A DNA stretch of 33,876 nucleotides from Bacteroidia bacterium (GCA_016212695.1 JACREX010000222.1:1-33876); one strand, 5' to 3'. Shown: positions 8,026 through 17,661, numbered from the stretch's first letter. The notes: generated by a model not told the origin, from the letters alone. Translations and numbers: made by a program.

Positions 8026-8234
8026 AGTTATCACTTACGGTTACAGATAGGCTTTTGAATAAAATAGAAGACCTTTCTAAAAAAATGCAAATCAATAAAA
8101 ATGATTTAATCATTAAAGCGCTTAAAAAATTTCTTCTTATTCAGGAAATCAGACAAATCCGAAAAATTCTGAAAAAACAGGTTATAAAACAAGGTTATAA
8201 AAGCGAGGATGATATTTTTAACGCCGTTTCATGA
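8016..8234 (+). CDS. Ribbon-helix-helix-type antitoxin
   Basis: The 72-residue product begins with a beta-strand (VELSLTVTD) followed by two helices (RLLNKIEDLSKKM and NKNDLIIKALKKFLL), the order of a ribbon-helix-helix DNA-binding domain. A basic C-terminal helix would contact the toxin. The last four bases overlap the start of the PIN-domain gene (ATGA), the usual arrangement of a type II toxin-antitoxin pair in which the antitoxin is made first and represses its own promoter. The probable promoter at 7857-7887 appears to have belonged to the truncated integrase. The RHH call is from pattern, not from a search. Confidence 0.75.
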   Translation: MEVELSLTVTDRLLNKIEDLSKKMQINKNDLIIKALKKFLLIQEIRQIRKILKKQVIKQGYKSEDDIFNAVS

Positions 8235-8629
8235 ATATTGTTTTTGATACCAATGTTTTAGTTTCTGCATTTGTTTTTGGCGGATTATCCGGCAAGGCTC
8301 TTGAATACTGCATTGAAAATGATGAAATATACATTTCGCAATGGGTAATAAGCGAACTGTCCGATGTGCTTCGCAATAAATTCCAAATTGAAGAAGCAGA
8401 AGTGAAAAATATTGTTACTATTATTTCCGCTGAATTTAATTTGATTGCGCCCTTTACTCCAATGCCTTTGATTTGCAGGGATAAAGACGATAATAATATT
8501 CTTCAGCTTGCCGAAAGTTCAAACGCTCATTTTATTATTACCGGCGACAAAGACCTTTTGGTTTTAGAAAAATTCAAACAAACCGGAATAATAAAACCTG
8601 CCGGATTTTTAACCATAGTTAAACTCTAA
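8231..8629 (+). CDS. PIN-domain toxin (putative toxin of TA pair)
   Basis: The 132-residue protein begins MNIVFDTNVLVSAFVFGGLS, a classic PIN start with D6 as first metal ligand. Further acidic positions expected of the Mg-dependent ribonuclease site are E42 (SELSDVLRNK), D84-D87 (CRDKDDNNIL) and D106/D108 (TGDKDLLVL). The pattern fits the COG1569-type group of PIN toxins, which cleave RNA when not bound by antitoxin. Length is normal for the group and the site looks intact, so the toxin is probably active. It overlaps the antitoxin by 4 bp. The pair lies inside the candidate island, where it could stabilise inheritance. Confidence 0.88.
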   Translation: MNIVFDTNVLVSAFVFGGLSGKALEYCIENDEIYISQWVISELSDVLRNKFQIEEAEVKNIVTIISAEFNLIAPFTPMPLICRDKDDNNILQLAESSNAHFIITGDKDLLVLEKFKQTGIIKPAGFLTIVKL

Positions 8630-8694
8630 AATACTTCAAAGAACCTTTTTTTAATATCTTTCAATTGCCCATCGTAAAGAGGTTTACCGGTAAA

Positions 8695-10356
8695 TTAATA
8701 TTTAATGATATAATTTACATATACATTTATTGGACGGGTTTCATTTCCACCAGATGATTGAATTGAAACAGTATTTGAGCTATTAGAAAAAGTATACCAA
8801 AATGGTTCAGAATTTTGTGTTCCTCCTGCTAAATAGGTAACAGAACTACCATAAGCGCTACCGGCATTAAGATTAATTAATAAAGCATGACTATGTGAGG
8901 CTATACTATTTCCTTGTAAAGACCCAACATTATTTCCAGTATTACCACCTGTACCACTTGCAGTACGTGATGTTTTGTCCGGGTCACTTCCAGCTGTGCC
9001 ATCAACGCCTCTTAAAAATCGGCCACGTAAATCGGGCAAATTATAAGTTGTGCTGCCATCACCTGAGCCATAGGCAGTACCCATTGCAGCAAATAATGCT
9101 GCATACGTTGTGCGGCTAACAGCAGAGCCATCACATAATAAATAACCTGTCGGAGCAGTTGTACCGGCAAAAGGCATAATACTTCCTGCGGGAACTCCAG
9201 AACCGGCAGACGCAGCCGTTGTTTGCGTTGTCCCATCGGGAAATTTAAAACCACCTGTTGTGGAATGAATTGTTCCGTTAACTTCGAGTTTGGAATTTGG
9301 AGCAATCGTCCCGATGCCGACATTCCCATTATTTAAAATAACGAATGAACTATCTGAACCAATTTTATCATTATTTACATGAAATTTACCTAATGGATTT
9401 ATAGTGCCGATACCAACATTATTGCAGTTTGGATTCAATACTAAAGGTTGATTGCAAGTTTGGATTGCTCCATAACCTCCAAAACCCCAATCCCCAATAT
9501 AAACACCACTACTGATACTGGAATCATTGGCTGAAACTGAAAATCCATAATTGGCGGTTATCCCTGAGGAACCTGAAGAAATCTTTTTTACATACAAAAT
9601 ATTTTTAGGGTTAGCCGTACCAATCCCAACCTTTCCACCATATTCATTAATTACTAAATCACCATCCCCTGATAACCCAGTTTTTGTTACATTTATACCA
9701 TATGCTGCACCTGATATATTGGCTGTAGAATATAATTTTAGCTGGGGAGAACCAAGGACATAATTACGATTATAAAAAATAGCATGGCAGGAATCAGAAT
9801 TTACCCCCACATTTCCATTAACGCATAAAGCTCCTTTTGGATTGGAAATACCGATACCAATGCTGCCATTATTATAATATATTTTATTCCCATTCTTTTT
9901 CCATAGCATCGTATCTGTTTCAGTATATTGTTCTGCAATTTTAGCCTTGTTAGCATAAAGAGCATAAGGTACAGAAACTAATTGCGAAGTGCCGACCAAC
10001 TGATAGTTTGAGCCCCCTGTTTCGTCTGCTTCTACTTTTACAAAATGGCCTGAATTGCTCCAGTTAATCGAAGAAAAACTACCTGAAACTACTGTGCCCC
10101 CTCCAATCTGAACAGTGAATATACCAAACTGGTTTGTAGTTACAGCATGAGTTTCGCTGTACTCTGTCGTACCGGTTGGCGAACCGATGAGAATGCCAAT
10201 CCGTACAGAAATATTCTGATTTACGATAAGCTGTCCGCCTGTATTGCGGGCCACTGCCTGGTAGTTGATTAATTGCGGGGATTGCCCGAAACTATTGTTG
10301 AGTAACATTGTTAGCCCTGCAACAATAAGCAGAAATAAAAGAACTGTTCTTTTCAT
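8695..10356 (-). CDS. Secreted tail-collar-domain protein
   Basis: The 553-residue protein begins with a signal peptide (MKRTVLLFLLIVAGLTMLLN). Next comes a domain starting SPQLINYQAVARNTGG, which is widespread at the start of large secreted Bacteroidota proteins. The middle (about 165-375) has four repeats of the form hGIGTxxPxxxLxVxG, likely a trimeric beta-rich stalk as in phage fibres. A phage tail-collar domain follows from about residue 393, with PAGSIMPFAGTTAPTGYLLC, then NLPDLRGRFLRGVDG. The C-terminus ends VYVNYIIKY, usual for collar proteins. The domains are phage-derived, but the signal peptide argues for a cell-surface or secreted product. Its role is unknown; adhesion is one guess. 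The gene converges on the toxin gene with a 65-bp gap. A structured RNA with a terminator stands just upstream. Confidence 0.8.
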   Translation of the reverse strand: MKRTVLLFLLIVAGLTMLLNNSFGQSPQLINYQAVARNTGGQLIVNQNISVRIGILIGSPTGTTEYSETHAVTTNQFGIFTVQIGGGTVVSGSFSSINWSNSGHFVKVEADETGGSNYQLVGTSQLVSVPYALYANKAKIAEQYTETDTMLWKKNGNKIYYNNGSIGIGISNPKGALCVNGNVGVNSDSCHAIFYNRNYVLGSPQLKLYSTANISGAAYGINVTKTGLSGDGDLVINEYGGKVGIGTANPKNILYVKKISSGSSGITANYGFSVSANDSSISSGVYIGDWGFGGYGAIQTCNQPLVLNPNCNNVGIGTINPLGKFHVNNDKIGSDSSFVILNNGNVGIGTIAPNSKLEVNGTIHSTTGGFKFPDGTTQTTAASAGSGVPAGSIMPFAGTTAPTGYLLCDGSAVSRTTYAALFAAMGTAYGSGDGSTTYNLPDLRGRFLRGVDGTAGSDPDKTSRTASGTGGNTGNNVGSLQGNSIASHSHALLINLNAGSAYGSSVTYLAGGTQNSEPFWYTFSNSSNTVSIQSSGGNETRPINVYVNYIIKY

Positions 10357-10404
10357 ATTAAAAATTTTAAGGGTTAATATTTAATGCTATTTGTTCCGTT
10401 ATTA

Positions 10405-10540
10405 TGAAATAAAAAAGCGTGAACAAAACCTATTAGTTCACGAAGCTCTGGAAAGCTCTTGTACCAAATAAGTCAGTTCACGCCGTTCCCGGCGTACTGC
10501 TTATTATTTTTGGTACAATTGAAATTTTCCAGATTTCGTA
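10405..10540 (-). ncRNA. Structured RNA with intrinsic terminator, upstream of collar gene
   Basis: Read on the minus strand, 10539-10440 forms one long interrupted hairpin. ACGAA pairs with TTCGT at the base. CTGGAAA (10454-10448 complement) pairs with TTTCCAG. A 14-bp stem with a 5-nt bulge forms between TTGTACC- and GGTACAA-containing arms. A 6-bp ACGCCG/CGGCGT tip is capped by the GNRA tetraloop GGAA. Directly after it comes CGTGAAC, an 11-nt loop, GTTCACG and a U-run (CTTTTTT), an intrinsic terminator ending near 10411, 55 bp before the collar start codon. The terminator's 3' arm can also pair, over 8 bp, with GCGTGAAC inside the long hairpin (10476-10483), so two exclusive folds are possible. 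It could be a stand-alone small RNA or an attenuator for the collar gene. I do not recognise the family. Confidence 0.6.
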
Positions 10541-11022
10541 AACTAAAATAAAAGCAAAACGCTTTTCTATATTTTCTCTTTAATTACAATAGATTTTTGT
10601 TAATTCTGTTTACCTCCTTTTTTAGTTGTTACGAATTGTAAAAGTACAAAATTATTTTAAGTTTAAAAAATTCAGAAATCCGGGATAATAAGATAGGCCT
10701 GTTTTCTTAAAACTGTAAGAAAAAATAACTGTAAACCCGTTTAAAAGTAAGAATCCATCCAAATTAAATATCTGATTTCTGTGTTTTATAACATGGAAAT
10801 TACATCATCCATTTATCGCATAATTACTCTCACATAATCAATTATAATTCCTATCTATAACAAGTCTTTAAAGGGATTTATTAATGCTTTGTTTCACATA
10901 TTTTTTTGAGATTATTTACTATAGTCTAATCAAAAATTCTCATCAATTGCTTTTTCGGTCAGATTTTTTAATTTTACAGACGAACTAATAAAACAATTTA
11001 TGATCTCAAAAATCTAAATAAA
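10541..11022. other. AT-rich intergenic gap, no gene seen
   Basis: No credible reading frame is seen here. On the minus strand TACTTTTA near 10650 resembles a -7 element and could drive the structured RNA and the collar gene, but no good -33 box accompanies it. An AGGAGG-like tract on the minus strand near 10610 has no start codon at a suitable distance. The remainder, including the region directly upstream of tracrRNA's terminator, shows nothing I can name; the cas9 promoter was not identified. Confidence 0.5.
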
Positions 11023-11094
11023 CCAAAAGGCGACTTGCGCCGCCTTAGATGTTTTCACAACGGAATAATCCTTATTGTGATTTGCTTCAAATTG
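11023..11094 (-). ncRNA. tracrRNA of the type II-C CRISPR-Cas system
   Basis: The minus strand of 11098-11074 matches 23 of 25 positions (allowing one deletion) of the repeat strand that would pair with crRNA: it ends GAAGCAAATCACAAT where the repeat has GAAAGCAAATCACAAC. After this anti-repeat follow a small hairpin (GGATTATTCC, 11071-11062), a linker beginning GTTGTGAAAAC, and a terminator hairpin. In the terminator an 8-bp stem (11046-11039 with 11034-11027) is capped by the GNRA loop GCAA and followed by U residues. This order (anti-repeat, short nexus hairpin, terminator) is that of type II-C tracrRNAs. It is transcribed away from cas9. The start is estimated from the promoter at 11101-11130. 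Confidence 0.9.
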
Positions 11095-11100
11095 TATCAA

Positions 11101-11130
11101 CAAAGATAATTGAAAATAATTAAAACCAAA
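11101..11130 (-). promoter_or_regulatory. tracrRNA promoter (TTTG-N18-TATCTTTG)
   Basis: On the minus strand TTTG (11130-11127) and TATCTTTG (11108-11101) are separated by 18 nt, a good match to the Bacteroidota -33/-7 consensus. Transcription would start near 11094, giving about 20 nt of anti-repeat. The -7 octamer and the spacing are the same as inside every CRISPR repeat. It lies only 6-35 bp before the cas9 start. Confidence 0.7.
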
Positions 11131-11135
11131 ATATT

Positions 11136-14100
11136 ATGAAAAAAATTTTAGGACTTGATTTGGGAACAGCATCTATTGGATGGGCTTATGTGAATGAGGC
11201 AGAAAATAAAGAAGAGAAAAGCTCAATAATCAAATTAGGAAGCAGAATAATTCACTATGGAGATAATTTAGTTAAAGTAGATAAAAACGGGAAAATTTCT
11301 GCTTCAAAGGAGCCTGAAAAAGATTTTTTAAGTGGCAAAGGATTATCACCTAATGCTGATAGAACAAAAAAAAGAAGTGCAAGAAGAAATTTACAACGTC
11401 TCAAATTAAGAAAAGAAAATCTAATAGAAATTTTTAAAGAAAATAATATAATTGAGGATGATATCATTTTATCAGAAAATGAAAATCGTTCAACATTTCA
11501 AACTTATGAAAATAGAGCGAACGCTGCTTCTGACAAAATAGATTTAGAAGATTTTGCAAAAGTTCTTTTAATGATTAATAAAAAGCGTGGTTACAAAAGC
11601 AGTAGAAAAGCAAATAACCAAGAAGAAGGACAATTGATTGATGGTATGGAAATAGCCAAACAATTATATGAAAATAACCTCACACCAGGGCAATTTGTTT
11701 ATACATTATTAAAATCCGGTAAAAATTTTATTCCTGATTTTTATCGCTCCGATTTGCAAACTGAATTTAATAAAGTATGGGATTATCAAATGCAATTTTA
11801 TCCTGAAATATTGACTAATGAATTTAAAGAACAAATCGTAGGAAAAGGACTGCAAGCAACTGCAAACATATTTTTAGGCAAGTACCAGATTTATACTGCT
11901 GAAAACAAAGAAAAAAATGTTGATAAAAGAATTCAAGCATACAAATGGAGAACTGAGGCAATAAGTAACCAATTAAAAATTGAAGAAGTTGCTTATGTAA
12001 TTGCTGAAATAAATAAGAATTTAGCCAATTCAAGCGGTTATCTTGGAGCAATCAGTGATAGAAGTAAAGAATTATTTTTTAATAAACTTACAGTTGGACA
12101 GTATTTATGGAAACAAATTACTGAATGGAAAAAGCAAATTGATGATACTAATGTTCTTGAAAAACCTACAGCTCCAAGATTAAAAAGCCAAGTATTTTAC
12201 AGACAAGATTATTTAGATGAGTTCGAAAGAATCTGGGAAGAACAAGCGAAGCACTATCTTCAACTAACTCCTAATCTCAAAGAAGAAATACGGGATGTTA
12301 TTATTTTTTTCCAGCGCCGGTTAAAATCACAAAAAGGTTTAATAAGTTTTTGTGAATTTGAAAGTAAAAAGATAGAGGTTGTTATTGATGGTAAAAAGAA
12401 AATTAGAACCATTGGTTCAAAAGTTTGTCCTAAGTCTTCACCACTTTTTCAAGAATTCAAAATATGGCAAATACTGAACAATATTGAAGTAAGCAACAAT
12501 AAAACCGGAGAAAAAAGAAGACTTGAGCCTGAAGAAAAGGCACAGCTTTTTGAAGAACTTAATTTTAAAGATAAATTAACAAAACCAGAAGCACTGAAAC
12601 TTCTTTTCAAAAAGCCATCAGAACTTGATTTAAATTATGAAGATATTGAAGGGAACAAAACAAATACAGCTTTAGTTAAAGCATACCAAACTATAATTGA
12701 ATTCAGTGGTCATGGAGAGTATGATTTCAATAAAATGAAAGCAAATGAAATCTTGAATTTGGTTAAGGAAATTTTTATTGCACTAAATATTAAAACTGAA
12801 ATTCTAAAGTTCGATTCATCACTTGAAGGCAAGGCATTTGAACACCAACCTGCATATCAATTATGGCATTTATTGTATTCTTATGAAGATGATAATTCAC
12901 CTACGGGAAATGAAAAACTATTATTAGCATTAAAAAATAAATATGGTTTTGAAAAAGAATATGCTAACATCATTTCTAATATTTTATTTCAACCTGACTA
13001 TGGAAGTCTGAGCACTAAAGCCATTCGTAAAATTTTACCACATTTAAAAGATGGAAATTCTTATGATGTTGCGTGTACCTATGCTGGCTACAATCACTCA
13101 AATTCTCTTACAAAAGAAGAAAAAGAAAAACGAACATTAAAAGACAAATTGGAAATACTACCAAAAAACAGTTTGCGTAATCCTGTAGTTGAAAAAATTC
13201 TGAATCAAATGATAAATGTAATAAATACAGCTATTGATGAATTTGGAAAACCTGATGAGATAAGAGTGGAATTAGCCCGTGAATTGAAAAAAAATGCAAA
13301 AGAACGTAAGGAAATGTCTACAAGCATAAACACAGCGAAAGACGACCATGAAAAATTCAGGAAAATTCTTCAATCCGAATTTGGCTTACAACATGTGAGT
13401 AGAAACGATGTCATTCGTTATAAACTTTACAAAGAATTAGAATTCAGAGGATATAAAACATTTTACACCAATACCTATATTCCTGCTGAAAAACTTTTTT
13501 CAAAAGAATTTGATATTGAACACATCATCCCACAGACACGCTTGTTTGATAATTCGTTCTCAAATAAAACGTTAGAAGTAAGAGTTGCAAATATTGAAAA
13601 GGCTGATGAAACAGCTTATGACTATGTAAAGAAAAAATTTGGAGAAGAAGGGGTAAAGGAATATTTGTTACGCATTGAAGATTTTATTAAAAATCATTCC
13701 AAAAAAGGAAAAACAAAATACAAAAAACTTTTAATGAAGGGTAACGAAATTCCAGACGGTTTTATTGAACGAGATATTAGAGACACTCAATATATTGCAA
13801 AAAAAGCTAAAACAATGTTGGAGGAAGTGTTCAAGGAGGTTACAACTACGACCGGAAGTGTTACTGAACGATTAAGAAGTGATTGGCAATTAATAGATGT
13901 AATGCAAGAATTGAATTGGGAAAAATACAAAGTATTGGGTTTAACAGAGGAATTCAAAAATAGAGATGGAAATGTAATCCGAAGAATTAAAGACTGGACA
14001 AAACGCAATGATCACCGCCATCATGCTATGGATGCACTAACTGTTGCTTTCACAAAAAGAAGCCATGTGCAATATTTGAATAATTTAAACGCACGTAGTG

Positions 14101-15346
14101 ATAAAAGCAGCAGTATCTATGGTATAGAACAAAAAGAACTTTATAGAGACGATAAAAATAAATTGCGTTTTAAACCTCCTATTCCATTAGATGATTTTAG
14201 AGCCGAAGCCAAAAAACATTTAGAAAATACCTTGGTCTCATTTAAAGCGAAGAATAAAGTTGTTACTAAAAACAAAAATATAACCAAAATAAACGGAGGG
14301 CATAAAACAAAAATAGAATTAACACCCCGTGGACAATTGCATTTAGAAACAGTTTACGGCAGTATTAAGCAATATAAAACCACAGAAATGAAAGTAGGTG
14401 GATCATTTGATGCAGAAACCATAAATAAAGTAGCCAATAAAAAATATCGTGAAGTTCTCTTAAAACGTCTTATAGAAAACCATAATGATTCAAAGAAGGC
14501 ATTTACTGGAAAAAACAGTTTAGATAAGAAACCGATTTACTTAGACGAACTGCAAACACAAAAAGTACCTGAAAAAATTAAATTTGTTGAATTTGAAAAC
14601 ATATACACAATCAGAAAAGACATTTCTTCTGATTTAAAAATTGAAAAGGTAATAGATGTTCGGATTAGAAAAATTTTGGAAGAACGACTAAAAAAATGTA
14701 ACAACGATGCTAAAAAAGCATTCTCCAATTTAGATGAAAACCCCATCTGGTTAAATAAAGAAAAAGGTATATGTATAAAACGTGTTACCATTAGTGGTAT
14801 TAGCAATGCAGAGCCATTACATTATAAAAAAGACAAGGATGGTAAATTGATTTTAAATGAATTTGGAAAAGAAATACCTGTTGATTTTGTTAACACTGGA
14901 AACAACCACCATGTTGCATTTTATAGAAACGAAAAAAATGAATTACAGGAAAAAGTAGTTTCCTTTTACGAAGCTGTTGAAAGAGTAAATCAAGGTTTGC
15001 CAGTTATTGATAAAACTTATAAGCAGGCAGAGGGCTGGACTTTTTTGTTTAGCATGAAAAAGAACGAATATTTTGTTTTTCCAAATGAAAAAACAGGTTT
15101 CAATCCTAATGAAACAGATTTGCTAAATCCCGACAATTATTATTTGATAAGTCCGAATTTATTTAGAGTACAGAAATTTGGTTCATTGTTATCAGGTTTA
15201 TGGTTTAGGCATCACTTAGAAACAAATGTTGATACGGCAAAAGAATTGAAAGGAATAACTTATAAAGTCGTGCAAAGTTTAAAGAACATAGAATCAATTG
15301 TTAAAGTTAGAATTAATCATTTAGGTAAAATTGTTAAAGTTGGCGA

Positions 15347-15350
<4 letters not shown>
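11136..15350 (+). CDS. cas9: Type II-C CRISPR-associated endonuclease Cas9
   Basis: The 1404-residue protein shows all expected parts. RuvC-I is KKILGLDLGTASIGWA with D8. An arginine-rich bridge helix follows (about residues 67-100, including RTKKRSARRNLQRLKLRKEN). RuvC-II is IRVELAREL with E712. HNH is FDIEHIIPQTRLFDNSFSNK with H796. RuvC-III is DHRHHAMDAL with H963 and D966. The long C-terminus would hold the PAM-interacting domain. All catalytic positions look intact. The HNH motif has Glu before the catalytic His where SpCas9 has Asp. Cas9 cuts DNA matching the crRNA spacer with tracrRNA as partner. The size is at the large end for subtype II-C but normal for Bacteroidota. No csn2 or cas4 is present. 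It overlaps cas1 by 4 bp (ATGA). The gene is visibly more A-rich than the flanking chromosome. Confidence 0.97.
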
Positions 15351-16643
<1,293 letters not shown>

Positions 16644-16649
16644 AAATAA

Positions 16650-16681
16650 AAACCGCCTCCGATTCTGGAAAGCGGTTTCTT
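16650..16681. terminator. Bidirectional terminator between cas2 and the CRISPR array
   Basis: AAACCGC (16650-16656) pairs with GCGGTTT (16672-16678). On the plus strand it closes the cas operon. On the minus strand the stem is followed by TTTTTATTTT, a stronger U-tract, and could end leftward transcription of the array. Confidence 0.75.
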
Positions 16682-16690
16682 TGAACACAG
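16681..16690. repeat. Inverted fragment of the CRISPR repeat end
   Basis: TTGAACACAG is the exact reverse complement of CTGTGTTCAA at the left end of repeat 1 (16753-16762). It may form a hairpin in the leftward array transcript or be part of a leader signal. Confidence 0.45.
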
Positions 16691-16751
16691 TATTTTTTAA
16701 TTCCAATTTTCGACATAAAATACAGAACATCAGCCCAAAACCATGAGGTCT

Positions 16752-17407
16752 GCTGTGTTCAATATGTCAAAGATACAATCTGAAAGCAAATCACAACTAT
16801 TACTATGGGTTCCAAAACAATAGCATAGCTGTGTTCAATATGTCAAAGATACAATCTGAAAGCAAATCACAACTTATAATCACAAGCAAGTATATTATTA
16901 TCCAGCTGTGTTCAATATGTCAAAGATACAATCTGAAAGCAAATCACAACGTGCGACATCTTCAATGATTATTAATTGAGGCTGTGTTCAATATGTCAAA
17001 GATACAATCTGAAAGCAAATCACAACTGCACTGCCTGAGTTATTTCTCTAAAATTCGCTGTGTTCAATATGTCAAAGATACAATCTGAAAGCAAATCACA
17101 ACGGGGAGTAGAAAACGTCTCAGTAAGTCAGTGCTGTGTTCAATATGTCAAAGATACAATCTGAAAGCAAATCACAACATATCATTGATAAACTGATACA
17201 AAAAGCCGGCTGTGTTCAATATGTCAAAGATACAATCTGAAAGCAAATCACAACCCACCGGAATACGGCATATCTTCCGTATTAAGCTGTGTTCAATATG
17301 TCAAAGATACAATCTGAAAGCAAATCACAACCATAAATCTTTTAAATATTCCCGGTCAGGTGCTGTGTTCAATATGTCAAAGATACAATCTGAAAGCAAA
17401 TCACAAC
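16752..17407 (-). CRISPR. Type II-C CRISPR array, 9 repeats of 46 bp, 8 spacers
   Basis: Nine identical 46-bp repeats start at 16752, 16828, 16905, 16981, 17057, 17133, 17209, 17286 and 17362; spacers are 30 nt (six) or 31 nt (second and seventh). On the plus strand the repeat begins GCTGTGTTCAATATG and ends AAATCACAAC. On the minus strand it begins GTTGTGATTTGCTTTCA, the usual 5' end of long Bacteroidota II-C repeats. Pairing with the tracrRNA anti-repeat requires this minus-strand reading, so crRNAs are transcribed leftward. Each repeat contains TTG-N18-TATCTTTG on the minus strand (in repeat 1, 16796-16794 and 16775-16768), a probable promoter inside every repeat. None of the eight spacers matches anything I could see elsewhere in the window. 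All nine repeats being perfect suggests recent or maintained activity. Confidence 0.98.
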
Positions 17408-17443
17408 TTACAACTGAGCCACTCTGGATTGGTCGGTTTAAGA

Positions 17444-17485
17444 CCTGTGATCAATACAGCCAGATAATAGAAAGCTCAATAGTAA
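17444..17485. repeat. Possible degenerate terminal CRISPR repeat
   Basis: CTGTG-TCAATA, then AGATA, then GAAAGC occur in the same order and nearly the same spacing as in the intact repeat, with substitutions and small deletions between them. It would follow a 36-nt last spacer (17408-17443), longer than the others. Decay at this end would mark it as the older end of the array. The match is partial and could be chance. Confidence 0.4.
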
Positions 17486-17530
17486 GGCTCATTATAAGGA
17501 TAAGACATTAAGATGGGGAAAAAATATTTT

Positions 17531-17549
17531 GGGTACTTATCTGGGTACT
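17531..17549. other. Candidate integrase arm sites, right (paired GGGTACT)
   Basis: GGGTACT occurs at 17531-17537 and 17543-17549, 12 nt apart, in the same orientation as the pair near the left att copy at 7847-7866. It supports the island boundaries. Confidence 0.45.
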
Positions 17550-17558
17550 TAAAACACG

Positions 17559-17585
17559 AAACCCCTTGAATTTCAAGGGGTTTTT
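17559..17585. terminator. Intrinsic terminator at the 3' end of tRNA-Asp
   Basis: AAACCCCTTG pairs perfectly with CAAGGGGTTT around a 5-nt loop. On the plus strand TTTTT follows. On the minus strand it lies immediately after the tRNA and can end its transcript. In the island model it was brought in by the element to replace the original terminator now at 7669-7703. Confidence 0.75.
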
Positions 17586-17599
17586 GCGGTCTGGACGGG
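17586..17599. other. Candidate attR within tRNA-Asp
   Basis: GCGGTCTGGACGGG, the acceptor-stem end of tRNA-Asp, is repeated exactly and in the same orientation at 7716-7729. Integration of an element here rebuilds the tRNA gene, which is what is observed. Confidence 0.65.
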
Positions 17600-17661
17600 G
17601 CTCGAACCCGCGACCCCATGCGTGACAGGCATGTATTCTAACCAAACTGAACTACCAGACC
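17587..17661 (-). tRNA. tRNA-Asp (GTC)
   Basis: The minus strand folds as a complete 75-nt tRNA. The acceptor stem is GGTCTGG with CCAGACC and discriminator G. The D arm begins GTTC. The anticodon stem is CATGC/GCATG with loop CTGTCAC (anticodon GTC). The T arm is GCGGG-TTCGAGC-CCCGT. CCA is not encoded. The D-loop has one more T than I would expect. The gene is the apparent integration target of the island to its left. Confidence 0.95.

Noticed and set aside
8016-8629. Island still mobile through its own integrase
   Set aside because: Only the first 34 codons of the integrase remain; no second recombinase is visible between the att copies.
10607-10623. Strong ribosome-binding-site-like AGGAGG on the minus strand
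   Set aside because: No start codon follows at a usable distance and no reading frame begins there.
16798-17361. Spacers targeting sequence in this window
   Set aside because: By eye none of the eight spacers matches elsewhere in the window; a proper search against phages and plasmids was not possible.
17212-17511. 99-codon plus-strand reading frame with internal repeats
   Set aside because: It reads through the last CRISPR repeats (repeated NMSKIQSESKSQ) and is a by-product of the array.
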